From Streptomyces sp. YIM 121038 (GTDB lineage Bacteria > Actinomycetota > Actinomycetes > Streptomycetales > Streptomycetaceae): DNA of 64,000 nucleotides. The notes beneath the pieces were generated by a model. The model was given only the letters and a program-made list of their open reading frames with translations, was not told the origin of the DNA and did no database searches. The stretch lies in NCBI RefSeq assembly GCF_006088715.1, contig NZ_CP030772.1, forward strand, positions 806,001 through 870,000, written 5' to 3'. The first letter of the stretch is position 1. Every line of letters starts with the position of its first letter. Positions 39,291-47,642 of this stretch are shown here, one piece after another. A program made the position numbers and the translations under genes.

Positions 39291-40553
39291 CAATAGGGTT
39301 TCCCTGAACAGGGAACGAGGAAGCACGATGTGGCGTCACTCAGCAAGTACACACCCGAGTTCCGTGAAGAAGCCGTCCGGGTCGCGCTGAGCTCGAGTAA
39401 GACGATCTCCGAAGCAGGCCGCGAGCCCGGGATGAACCCCGAAACCCTCCGGGGCTGGGTGAAGAAACACAAGGCACGCCAGGAGCCGGCGCCAGACGCG
39501 GAACTGACGCTCAGCGAACGAGCACGCCTCAAAGAGCTGGAACGCCGGATCCGCGAAGCCGAGATGGAAAACACCTTCCTGAAAAAAGCCGCAGCGTACT
39601 TCGCGGGGGATCCCCGGCAGCGAGCACGTACGAGTTCATCGACGAGACGCGGCTCGACACGACGGAGTACGCGTACAGCGTCGGGTACAGGTGCAAGCGA
39701 CTCGGCGTCTCCAAATCCGGCTACTACGACTGGCGAGGCCGTCCCGAATCCGCGACAGCCGAACGGCGTGAGGAACTGAAACTGCTCATCACGAAGGCGT
39801 TCGAGGACTCCGACAGCACCTACAGCCACCGGCGCATCCACGCACAACCGCACCGCCGGGACGTCACCGCCGGCCTGGAGCCGGCCCGCCGCCTCACGCG
39901 CGAACCGGGCCTGGAGCCCTCCCAGCCGAAGCCGAAACGCTTCGGCCTCACCCAGGGCACCCCCGGCCCCGCGCCTGACCTCGCCGGCCGGAACTTCACC
40001 GCCGACGCTCCCGGCCAAAAGCCGGTCGGGGACATCACCTACGTGTCCACCAGTGAGAGGTGGCTGTACCTGGCGACCGCCATCGACCGCCGCACGAAGG
40101 AAATCATCGGCTACGCCATGGACGACCACTACCACACCCCCCTCACATCCCGGGCCATCCGCAACACAGCCCGGAACAGGAAACTCACAGACGGCACAAT
40201 ATTCCACTCGGACCGCGGATCGAACTACAGGCCAGCCGAGCACGGTGAGACATTGAAACACCTCGGCCTTCCACGTTCCGCCGGACGGACCGGGACCTGT
40301 TTCAGTAACACTATGACGGAATCATTCTTCGCGGCGCTGAAGAACGAGCGTGTATCCAGGATGACTTACCTGACACGCGAAGCCACCCGGCAGGACATCA
40401 CTCGGTACATCGAATCCTGGCACAAACACAAACACCTCCACTCGGCAGTGGGTAACCGCCCACCTTGCAAAGTCCACACCGAATACCAGACGCTGCACAT
40501 CACGGCGTGAAGTCATCACCAGACACCTGCCCGGAAAGCGCGAGACCCCTCAG
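39291..40553 (+). mobile_element. IS3-family element, copy 2 (left end missing)
   Basis: Matches copy 1 from CAATAGGG onward to the right end ..GCGAGACCCCTCA. The ~30 bp of left terminus are replaced by transposon copy B. The missing end may be the solo end at 32690-32728. Confidence 0.85.
39330..40510 (+). CDS. IS3-family OrfAB transposase (copy 2)
   Basis: OrfA starts at 39330; the -1 frame is open from the AAAAAAG run near 39581 through to 40510 with no internal stop (CGA where copy 1 has TGA). It contains the DDE motifs GDITYVSTSERWLYLATAID, FHSDRGSNYRPAEHG and NTMTESFFAALKNE. OrfB has no start codon of its own upstream of GTG 40043, so a frameshifted fusion is the functional product. 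It may drive movement of copy 1 in trans, but its own left end is gone. Confidence 0.8.
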
Positions 40554-40630
40554 TACTCGCTCTCAGCGATCTCCCGACGTCTGCACCTGGACCGCAAGAC
40601 GGTCCGCCGGTTCCGTGACACCGACCTCAG
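40552..40630 (+). pseudogene. ISL3-type HTH fragment
   Basis: Reads YSLSAISRRLHLDRKTVRRF followed by RDTDLS, the internal HTH of ISL3-family transposases. It is cut on the right by transposon copy C. Confidence 0.55.
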
Positions 40631-42259
40631 CTTGGGATTTATCCTCGCTGGTCGAATTGCGCCTCGAACTTGATCACTCGTAGTGATAAGGGCCGTTCAG
40701 CGGGGCGGCCTTCGTCTGATTCTGTGCTCCGTCACAGAGGCACCGGATCAAGCGAAGGCCGTAGAGGTGAGTCTGCTGCATCACGATGTCACGCGGGAGC
40801 CGTTCGGGCTGCTGTCAGCCTTCCGTGCGGAGTTGTACGCGTCCCTGACCGCACGGGCGGACTCCTTGTTCGAACTCACCGACGCGATGCTGTGTGCCGA
40901 CGGGCCGGTGAAGACCCTGGTCGGCCTGGCGCTCGCGCCGGAACACCAGCGTGGGCATGGCGCGTTGTACGCCGGGCTGAACCAGGGGCGCCTTGATGTG
41001 GACCGGCTGCGGCGGGCCCTGGTCTCGGTACCGTTGCCGAAGGCGGCCGATGGCCGCCTGGTCCTGGCCGTCGACGTCACGCCCTGGCTGCGTCCAGACG
41101 CGGACACCGCTCCTGACCGGTGCTTTTGCCACACCTACGGCTACGGAGACAACAAGCACCAGATGATCCCTGGCTGGCCTTACTCCGTCATCGCCGCGCT
41201 GGAGACCGGGAGGACCTCGTGGACGGCGGTCCTGGACGCGGTCCGCCTCGGACCCGGCGCCGACGTCGCGGCAGTCACCACCACACAGATCCGCGAGGTT
41301 GTCGAGCGCCTCATCACGGCGGGACAATGGCGCGAGGGCGACCCGGACGTATTGGTCGTGGTCGATGCCGGATACGACGCCCCGCGCCTGGCCCACCTGC
41401 TGGCCGGCCTGCCCGTCGAGATCCTGGGCCGGCTCCGTTCGGACCGCGTGATGCGCCGTCCGGCACCCTCCCGCAAGGAGTTCCACCAGGCCAACCCCTT
41501 GGGCGGCCGCCCGCCCAAGCACGGCGGCGAGTTCGTCTTCGGCGACCCGGCAACCTGGGGCACCGAGCAAGCCATCACCATCACCGACACCCGCCTCTAC
41601 GGGAAGGCAACCGCACGGGCCTGGGACCGGCTCCACCCCCGCCTCACCCGGCGATGCGCATGGATCGACCACACCGCCGAGCTGCCCCTGATCGAGGGCA
41701 CGGTGATCCGGCTCCAGGTCGAGCACCTGCCCTCCGGCGGCGAGCCCAAGCCGGTGTGGCTGTGGTGGTCCAAGACCGGCGCCACCGCGGCCGACACCGA
41801 CCGTTGCTGGCAGGTCTTCCTGCGCAGATTCGATGTGGAGCACATGTTCAGGTTCTGGAAGCAGACACTCGGCTGGACCGCCCCACGGCTGCGCAGCCCC
41901 GAGGCCGCGGACCGGTGGACCTGGCTCGTCCTCGCCGCCCACACTCAACTCCGCCTCGCCCGCCCGCTGGTGAAGGACCTCCGCCATCCATGGGAGAAGC
42001 CCGCCCCGCCGGAACGGCTCACACCCGCCCGAGTCCGCCGGGGGTTCAGAAACCTGCGTCCGACAGCCGCTTCACCAGCCGGTGCGCCGAAACCTTCACA
42101 TCCTGGCCCAGGGCGTCCAGTTGGCTCGAGGAACCGGCGGTCCGCCACCCGACATGACGTGGGCAAGGTCCTCGCCACCGGCGAGCGTTACCAGCGCCCC
42201 GCCCACCACAAGGTCGGCACGAAACCACGGAGAGTCACCGCCGCAGGATAAATCCCAAG
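40631..42259 (+). mobile_element. NF041680-type transposon, copy C (intact relative)
   Basis: 1,629 bp with perfect 14-bp inverted ends CTTGGGATTTATCC and a 5-bp target duplication CTCAG (40626-40630 and 42260-42264). It is clearly related to but diverged from copies A and B. Its intact ends and gene define the structure of this family. Confidence 0.9.
40767..42251 (+). CDS. NF041680-type transposase, intact
   Basis: 494 residues from GTG 40767 (VSLLHHDVTREPFGLLSAFR); the frame is open further upstream but this start matches copies A and B. Motifs: RLVLAVDVTPWLRPDADTAP (likely first catalytic Asp), VLVVVDAGYDAPRLAHLLAG (second), FDVEHMFRFWKQTLGWTAPR (Glu region). It may mobilise the frameshifted copies A and B in trans. 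Confidence 0.85.
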   Translation: MSLLHHDVTREPFGLLSAFRAELYASLTARADSLFELTDAMLCADGPVKTLVGLALAPEHQRGHGALYAGLNQGRLDVDRLRRALVSVPLPKAADGRLVLAVDVTPWLRPDADTAPDRCFCHTYGYGDNKHQMIPGWPYSVIAALETGRTSWTAVLDAVRLGPGADVAAVTTTQIREVVERLITAGQWREGDPDVLVVVDAGYDAPRLAHLLAGLPVEILGRLRSDRVMRRPAPSRKEFHQANPLGGRPPKHGGEFVFGDPATWGTEQAITITDTRLYGKATARAWDRLHPRLTRRCAWIDHTAELPLIEGTVIRLQVEHLPSGGEPKPVWLWWSKTGATAADTDRCWQVFLRRFDVEHMFRFWKQTLGWTAPRLRSPEAADRWTWLVLAAHTQLRLARPLVKDLRHPWEKPAPPERLTPARVRRGFRNLRPTAASPAGAPKPSHPGPGRPVGSRNRRSATRHDVGKVLATGERYQRPAHHKVGTKPRRVTAAG

Positions 42260-42546
42260 CTCAGAAGCTGTGTCATAACCACTGATCTGTGACGAGGGAA
42301 CAATCCAGCGGCTCCCGGGATCCGAAGCCACTGGGGCGCAAGGGGCGCTGCCCGGAATCATTGGCATGTACGGGGCTTCGCCGATGCTTCAGATCGATCC
42401 GTGCGCCCCCGCCCCCATGTCGCCGTGGCCAGGCCCCATCCCGTAGACCGGAACTGCCGCCAAGATTCCGTCGGCCGGGCCCTGCGGTAATTCACGCGCA
42501 TCCTCCGAAGCGGTAGTGCGGTCATTCCAGTGCGGAAGGTTCACCC
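42260..42546. other. Upstream region of the GGPP synthase-UbiA pair
   Basis: About 285 bp. It starts with CAGAAGCTGTGTCA, which matches 13 bases of the inverted end at 47470-47484 of the IS5-family element. The rest should contain the promoter. A ribosome site GCGGAAGG precedes the synthase start. Confidence 0.45.
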
Positions 42547-43632
42547 ATGGGACTCTTGCCTTCGCCCACTGAACGGGTCGACCTTGACGGTGTCCCCGCG
42601 CAAGTCGACGCGGTCCTGGACGATTTCCTGTCCGTTAAGTCCAAGGCGGCAACGAACAATCGGATGCCGGCGGAAGTCACCGAGGTCCTGCACGACTTCC
42701 TGTTCGCTGGCGGCAAGCGGCTGCGCCCGGTGCTGTGCGTGGCCGGCTGGCACGCCGCCGACGGAGGCGGGGACCTTCTCCCGGTGGTCCGCGTGGCGGC
42801 CTCGCTGGAGATGTTCCATGCCTTCTGCCTCATCCACGACGACGTCATGGACCATAGTGACGTGCGCCGTGGCCAGCCCACACTCCACCGTGCTCTCGCT
42901 CACCACCACATGGACGGTCGCGGCGGTGCGGCTGCCGAAATCCTCGGTGAGGGCGCCGCGATTCTCGTCGGCGATCTAGCCCTGGCTTGGTCAGACGAAC
43001 TCCTGCACACCGCAGGTCTCACCCCCGGTCAGGCCGGCAGGATCATGCCGTTGATTGCTGCGATGCGTGCCGAGGTCATGTATGGCCAGTACCTCGACCT
43101 GACGGCTACGGGCCGGCCGACCGCCGACCTTGATCAAGTGTTGAGGATCGCGCGGTACAAGGCCGCCAGGTACACCGTTGAGCGGCCTCTGCACATCGGT
43201 GCCGCTCTCGCCGGAGCGGACACCGCGCTTCTTGCTGTCCTCAGCAAGTTCGCGCTGCCGGTCGGTGAAGCCTTCCAGCTCCGTGACGATCTGCTGGGGA
43301 TCTTCGGCGACCCGTTGAGGACGGGCAAGCCACACCTGGACGATCTGCGGGAGGGCAAGGCGACGGCCCTGATGGCGCTCGCCCTGCGCAGCGCAGGCCC
43401 GGCACAGCGGAGCCTGCTGTCCCGCATGGTCGGCGACCCGCACCTGAAGGAAGCCGATGCTGCCCGTATCCGCGGCATCCTGATCTCAAGCGGTGCCCGC
43501 GACGAAGTCGAACGGATGATCCGTCAGCGCCTGGAGGCGGCCGAACTCGCCCTTGCTGAGGCCTCGCTCCCGGCTGCTGTAGCGGTCCTGCTGAGGCAGC
43601 TGGGCCAGGACGCCACTGCGAGGGCCTCATGA
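42547..43632 (+). CDS. Polyprenyl diphosphate synthase, probably GGPP synthase
   Basis: 361 residues, a trans-prenyltransferase condensing isopentenyl diphosphate units. First Asp-rich motif HDDVMDHSDVRRGQPTLHR (Asp98, Asp99, Asp102), second motif FQLRDDLLGIFGDP (Asp247, Asp248). GGKRLRP (residues ~55-61) binds IPP. An aromatic residue (Phe93) lies five residues before the first motif, which fits the C15-C20 range; C20 is the usual product of this Streptomyces type. The stop overlaps the start of the UbiA gene (ATGA), so the pair is translationally coupled and the synthase likely feeds its product to the UbiA protein. The start ATG 42547 has GCGGAAGG upstream. Confidence 0.93.
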   Translation: MGLLPSPTERVDLDGVPAQVDAVLDDFLSVKSKAATNNRMPAEVTEVLHDFLFAGGKRLRPVLCVAGWHAADGGGDLLPVVRVAASLEMFHAFCLIHDDVMDHSDVRRGQPTLHRALAHHHMDGRGGAAAEILGEGAAILVGDLALAWSDELLHTAGLTPGQAGRIMPLIAAMRAEVMYGQYLDLTATGRPTADLDQVLRIARYKAARYTVERPLHIGAALAGADTALLAVLSKFALPVGEAFQLRDDLLGIFGDPLRTGKPHLDDLREGKATALMALALRSAGPAQRSLLSRMVGDPHLKEADAARIRGILISSGARDEVERMIRQRLEAAELALAEASLPAAVAVLLRQLGQDATARAS

Positions 43633-44543
43633 GGGTGCCGGGCAACCCCGCGCGCCCGCTGTCCGGGACAGGCCTGGTAGGCCGCATCGGCTTTGAAGCG
43701 AGGGTGACGGGCCGGATGATGGCGGCCAACGCCCCGGCCGCCTTCCTGTCACCGGTGCTCTTCACCGCTGTCGCCTGCGTCCACCATCACGTTGGCGGCC
43801 CGGCGACCGCTCTGCACGTCGCAGTCAGCACACTGTGGTTCGCTCTCTTCCTCTACGTGTTCGACGCTTCGAACCAGGTGCGCGGAGCGACCGAGGACGC
43901 CTTGAACAAGCCCTACCGTCCGATTCCCAGCGGCCTGCTCACCCCTCAGGCCCTCATGCGGCGCTTTTGGTGCGCCATGCTCCTCTACGCCCTCCTCGGC
44001 TTGGTGACCGCCACCCTGCTGTGGGTGCTGCTCTGGCAGGCTGCAACGGTCGTCCTGCACTTCGTCTCCGCTCCCCGCATCTACTTCGCGGTGAAACCGA
44101 TGCTGATGCAGCTCGGCATCATCACCCAGCTCGCTGCCGCCTGGCAGCTGGTGGCTCCGCTCGACACCACAGCGTGGGCCTGGGTACTGGTCACCGGGGT
44201 GGGCTACAACCTCGCCATGATCTACGAAGACGTTCGGGACATGGAGGGCGACCGCAGCATCGGCCGCCGCACCCTCCCTCTCATCGTCGGTCACTGGCCC
44301 GTGCGGATCTGGTTCGCCGCCGTCATGACTGCCCTGCCCCTGGCACTGCATCACTGGCTGTTCGCACCGAGCAACGCCCGTCCCGCCCTCATTGCCGCCT
44401 GCACCCTCACCGTCACGGGGATGAACTGGTACGCAGCTTTGCGCAGCCTGGTGATCCGGAACGCGCGCGCGGACCGGATCACTTACCAGCTCTACGGTCT
44501 CGCCTTCGGCGTGACACTCACGTGCGGGCTCGTACTGCTATAA
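43629..44543 (+). CDS. UbiA-family membrane prenyltransferase or UbiA-type terpene cyclase
   Basis: 304 residues, integral membrane protein with about 8 hydrophobic helices. The two metal-diphosphate motifs are present: DASNQVRGATEDALNKPYRP (Asn82, Asp90; residues ~79-98) and YEDVRDMEGDRSIGRRTLP (Asp201, Asp204, Asp208). The NQ-x6-ED-x2-NKPYRPIPSG form resembles fungal and bacterial UbiA-type diterpene cyclases (EriG and StlTC relatives) as well as some aromatic prenyltransferases. Tight coupling to a GGPP synthase and no aromatic precursor gene nearby favour a terpene cyclase. The alternative is prenylation of a small aromatic acceptor made elsewhere. Confidence 0.88.
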   Translation: MRVPGNPARPLSGTGLVGRIGFEARVTGRMMAANAPAAFLSPVLFTAVACVHHHVGGPATALHVAVSTLWFALFLYVFDASNQVRGATEDALNKPYRPIPSGLLTPQALMRRFWCAMLLYALLGLVTATLLWVLLWQAATVVLHFVSAPRIYFAVKPMLMQLGIITQLAAAWQLVAPLDTTAWAWVLVTGVGYNLAMIYEDVRDMEGDRSIGRRTLPLIVGHWPVRIWFAAVMTALPLALHHWLFAPSNARPALIAACTLTVTGMNWYAALRSLVIRNARADRITYQLYGLAFGVTLTCGLVLL

Positions 44544-44587
44544 AGCGCCAGAAGCTTTGCTATATCTCCTTTATGCAGGTCAGTGGG

Positions 44588-44615
44588 CCGTCCGTGGTGT
44601 ACCCCACGGACGGTG
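44588..44615. terminator. Hairpin after the UbiA gene
   Basis: An inverted repeat CCGTCCGTGG ... CCCACGGACGG with a short loop, 45 bp past the UbiA stop and 20 bp before the zinc-ribbon gene. It could end the terpene transcript or act as an operator for the next gene; no T run follows. Confidence 0.5.
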
Positions 44616-44634
44616 TCGTGTGTACGGTGCCGAT

Positions 44635-44970
44635 ATGGCCGGGAAGAGGGTGCCTCGGCTGCGGCTGGTGGCGCCCGTGGACGTCGGTGGGGGCCCGCGG
44701 TTGTGCCGGGGGTGCGGGGAGCCGTTGATGCCGGGGGCGAAGGCCTCGGCGGTGTTCTGCTCGTCGAAGTGCCGGTCGCGGAGCTGGCGTGAGGGTCGGC
44801 AAATACGGGCGAGGATCGAGGCGGTGCAGGCCGGACGGAGAGCGGAGTGCCCGCAGTGCGGGCAGTCGTGGATGGTCGGTGTCGACCGTTCTGCCTCGGC
44901 AGCGTACTGCTCTCCCCGCTGTCGCAAACGTGCCTGGCATGAGCGGCGCACGGGGCAGGCTGGGGTGTGA
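44635..44970 (+). CDS. Small double zinc-ribbon protein
   Basis: 111 residues from ATG 44635 (MAGKRVPRLRLVAPVDVG). Two cysteine sets, CRGCGEPL..FCSSKCRSRSW and CPQCGQSW..YCSPRCRKRAW, look like two zinc ribbons of the kind found in actinomycete phage and plasmid proteins. A role in nucleic-acid binding is inferred. The longer frame start at 44557 would run through the hairpin and is not preferred. Confidence 0.65.
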   Translation: MAGKRVPRLRLVAPVDVGGGPRLCRGCGEPLMPGAKASAVFCSSKCRSRSWREGRQIRARIEAVQAGRRAECPQCGQSWMVGVDRSASAAYCSPRCRKRAWHERRTGQAGV

Positions 44971-45125
44971 GCCGCGCGCCCGGCCCGGGCGGGTGCTGCT
45001 TCACGCGCCGTGCGCGTGCGCTCTGTCCGGCGGCCAGAGGCCGCCGGATGGTGCCACGTAGCGGTATTCCGGGGCGAGTTGACGGCATCGGAAGGGTGTC
45101 GCACCCGGACCTGTGTGGGGTGGTC

Positions 45126-46016
45126 ATGGTGTCCGGGAAAGTCGGGAGTGTGACCCGGGAGCGCTACGACGAGCTGGTCAAGCTGGGGCGGGACTGGGTC
45201 GCCACGATGAGCAGTGCCCAGTGGCGGATCGGGGATGCGGCCCTGGAGATCGAGCCGATGCGTCCGCATGGGGGCGCGAAGGCACTGTTCGACGTCAGTG
45301 AGGCGATCCGCCTGTTCGCGGAGGACATCGGCCTGTCGTATTCGACGGTCCGCGGCTACCGGTGGGTGTCCTCGCGCTGGCCGAAGGAACGTCGGCTGGC
45401 AGGCGTGTCGCACACGATCCACAAGATCCTGGCCAGTATTCCGGACGAGCAGGAGCGCTTCGAGGCGGTCCGCAACCCCCCGCCCAACCCGCGTTACGGG
45501 TCGCCGCGCTGGACCCGCGACAGCGCGAAGAGGGTGGTGGGCTGGAAGGTCGACTCCCCGCAGGACGTCCAGGAGAAGGTCGAGGCAATCCATGACCTGG
45601 CCTCGGACGACGCGGTTGCCGCGGTGGTGACCACCGACTTCCTGCGCAGGCCCGCGGTCGCTACGAAGGCGATGGCCGATGACACGGCCCGGCATGCCGT
45701 GAACGAGGCCCAGTTCGACCGGTTCCGCCAGCAGGCCCAGTACGTCCAGCAGGAAGCCGCCCCGCAGCTGCAGCGGATGGAGCACGGCACGCAGTTCATG
45801 GACCTGGTCGCGGCCTGCGCCCAGTTCGTCGCCACGGCCGGCCGGATCGTGCCGAACCTGAAGGGCGAGCACTACGACGACGCCGAACGCGACACCATCG
45901 AACGCGGCCTCTCGCGCGTTCGCGCCGCGGCCGACTGGATCGAGAACGCCGTCACCCGCGGCGAGGTCGACCTGGACGAGCAGCTCACCCGGCTGCTGAA
46001 AGGCTCGGGTGAGTAG
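45126..46016 (+). CDS. DUF6192-type plasmid/phage protein
   Basis: 296 residues. The N-terminal half is an HTH-like ParB-ish region (WRIGDAALEIEPMRPHGGAK, LFAEDIGLSYSTVRGYRWVS), the middle has SHTIHKILASIPDEQERFEA, and the C-terminus is helical (VEAIHDLASDDAVAA ... ADWIENAVTRGEVDLDEQLT). The same layout is widespread in Streptomyces mobile DNA as DUF6192 (name from memory). ATG 45126 gives the family start. It is followed 3 bp later by a winged-helix gene in the same operon. The function is unknown; DNA binding in replication, partition or regulation is plausible. Confidence 0.75.
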   Translation: MVSGKVGSVTRERYDELVKLGRDWVATMSSAQWRIGDAALEIEPMRPHGGAKALFDVSEAIRLFAEDIGLSYSTVRGYRWVSSRWPKERRLAGVSHTIHKILASIPDEQERFEAVRNPPPNPRYGSPRWTRDSAKRVVGWKVDSPQDVQEKVEAIHDLASDDAVAAVVTTDFLRRPAVATKAMADDTARHAVNEAQFDRFRQQAQYVQQEAAPQLQRMEHGTQFMDLVAACAQFVATAGRIVPNLKGEHYDDAERDTIERGLSRVRAAADWIENAVTRGEVDLDEQLTRLLKGSGE

Positions 46017-46019
46017 GCG

Positions 46020-46430
46020 ATGGGGCGGGGCTGCCCCGCTCACGTCCACGCCGAAGCCGTCCTCAGGGCCCTCCAGGAGGCCCGCCCGTCGGGGCTGACG
46101 ATCACCCAGCTGATGGCCGCTACCGAACGCACCCGCGCGCAGGCCTACACCGGGATCGCACATTTGCGGAAGATCGCGGCTGCCCGCGGTCTGCCGCCGG
46201 TGACCTGGGACAAGACCTGGGGATACCGGATGCTGGAGGACGCCCCGGAGGTCTGGATCGGTTACGAGCGGGCGTTCTTCGACCTGTTGGGCCACCGGGT
46301 GACCAACTTCATCGAGGGCATCCTGCTCTCCCACGAGAAGAAGGAACCCGACGACCCCTACATCCGCACCGTGATCACGCAGATGAGAGCGGTCGAGTCC
46401 ACCTTCACCCTCCTGGCCCGCCTGGAATAG
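46020..46430 (+). CDS. Winged-helix protein (RacP-like)
   Basis: 136 residues. An N-terminal winged helix (AVLRALQEARPSGLTITQLM, AYTGIAHLRKIAAARG) and a C-terminal helical part (EAVWIGYERA-type, ITQMRAVESTFTLLARLE). Small proteins of this form occur in Streptomyces plasmids and are sometimes called RacP. It starts 3 bp after the DUF6192-type gene, so the two are co-expressed. No function is established. Confidence 0.65.
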   Translation: MGRGCPAHVHAEAVLRALQEARPSGLTITQLMAATERTRAQAYTGIAHLRKIAAARGLPPVTWDKTWGYRMLEDAPEVWIGYERAFFDLLGHRVTNFIEGILLSHEKKEPDDPYIRTVITQMRAVESTFTLLARLE

Positions 46431-46506
46431 CACAAGCAGGAAGGCAACGGGCCGCGACCGCCCAGCAGATGGCCTCCCCACTCACGGTCGCGGCCCGGCT
46501 CCTGCC

Positions 46507-47376
46507 ATGCCGTCCCTGCCGCGCTACCACTACCCCTCGGACCTGTCCGACCTCGAATGGGCCCAGCTCGAAGGGCTGCTGCCGACTCCTGCCTGCCAGA
46601 CCGCCAAGGGCGGCGCGCCCGAAAAGTGGCCGCGGCGCCGGGTGATCGACTGCATCCGCTATATCGTCGACAATGGGGCGAAATGGCGCGCTCTGCCCGC
46701 CGACTTCGGCATCCCCTGGCGCACGGTGTTCGGATACTTCGCCCGCTGGGCGAAGGCAGGCGTGCTCACGCAGATCCTCGACCAACTGCGGCGCCGCATC
46801 CGGCTGAACAGCGACCGCTGCCCCTGGCCGGTCCGCGTGATCATCGACGCGCAGTCCGTCAAGGGCGCCGAGACCGTCTCCAGAGCCACTCGCGGATATG
46901 ACAAACGCAAGGACATCAACGGGAGGAAGCGCCACCTCATCGTTGACCAGGACGGCCTCTACGTCGATCTGCTCGTCACACCCGCGGATGTCCAGGAGCG
47001 GGCCGCCGCCCGCATCCTCCTCACCCGCCTGCACGCGGCTCACCCCGAGATCGTCCTGGTCTGGGCCGACAACGCCTACGGCGGCGAGGAGTTCACCGCC
47101 TGGGCGCAGAACACACTCGGCATCACGATCAAGGTCGTGCCCCGCCCCGACGACGCGAAAGGCTTCGTCTTGTTGCCCAAGAGGTGGGTAGTGGAGCGGT
47201 CGAACTCGTGGACGATGCGCGCCAGGCGCAACGCGAGGGACTACGAACGCCTCATGTCCCACGCCGAAGCCCATATCCAGTGGGCCTTCATCACCCTCAT
47301 GACCCGTCGGCTCGCCCGCCAGCGCCGCCGCGGAGCGGCGGCCCTGGCACAGGACCAGCTCACGGCAGCCGCCTGA
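46507..47376 (+). CDS. IS5-family transposase, intact
   Basis: 289 residues. First Asp VRVIIDAQSVKGAETVSRAT, second Asp IVLVWADNAYGGEEFTAWAQ, Glu KRWVVERSNSWTMRARRNAR followed by DYERL. Its right inverted end is at 47468-47486 (CACAGCTTCTC). No matching left end lies close upstream; the nearest is at 42261, 4.2 kb away. Confidence 0.85.
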   Translation: MPSLPRYHYPSDLSDLEWAQLEGLLPTPACQTAKGGAPEKWPRRRVIDCIRYIVDNGAKWRALPADFGIPWRTVFGYFARWAKAGVLTQILDQLRRRIRLNSDRCPWPVRVIIDAQSVKGAETVSRATRGYDKRKDINGRKRHLIVDQDGLYVDLLVTPADVQERAAARILLTRLHAAHPEIVLVWADNAYGGEEFTAWAQNTLGITIKVVPRPDDAKGFVLLPKRWVVERSNSWTMRARRNARDYERLMSHAEAHIQWAFITLMTRRLARQRRRGAAALAQDQLTAAA

Positions 47377-47486
47377 CCTTCCTGCCGTTCGGCTGCCCGT
47401 CCATCGACGCCAAACCGAACGGCAACCAGGATCACCGTTCCAGATCACGCCCATGACCTGCACAAAGAGATGTGACACAGCTTCTC

Positions 47487-47642
47487 AGACTGCTGCTGGC
47501 CTCCGCCCGCCACGGCCGCGACGACGGCACAACGCGGCTCTGGGGCACAGCCAAGACTGCTAGCCAGCCACTCGCCTAGGTCACCGCAGAGTTCGAATGC
47601 GAGGGATTGGTCTCGGGTGAGACCGCGTACGCCTCCGCGCCG
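47487..47642 (+). pseudogene. Unidentified gene remnant
   Basis: A frame reading LRLLLASARHGRDDGTTRLW, a stop, then VTAEFECEGLVSGETAYASA looks like coding sequence with an internal TAG, between an IS5 end and an ISL3. The family was not recognised. Confidence 0.3.

Noticed and set aside
44588..44615. Operator for a TetR-type regulator
   Set aside because: The hairpin could be an operator, but no regulator gene is adjacent; it was listed as a possible terminator instead.
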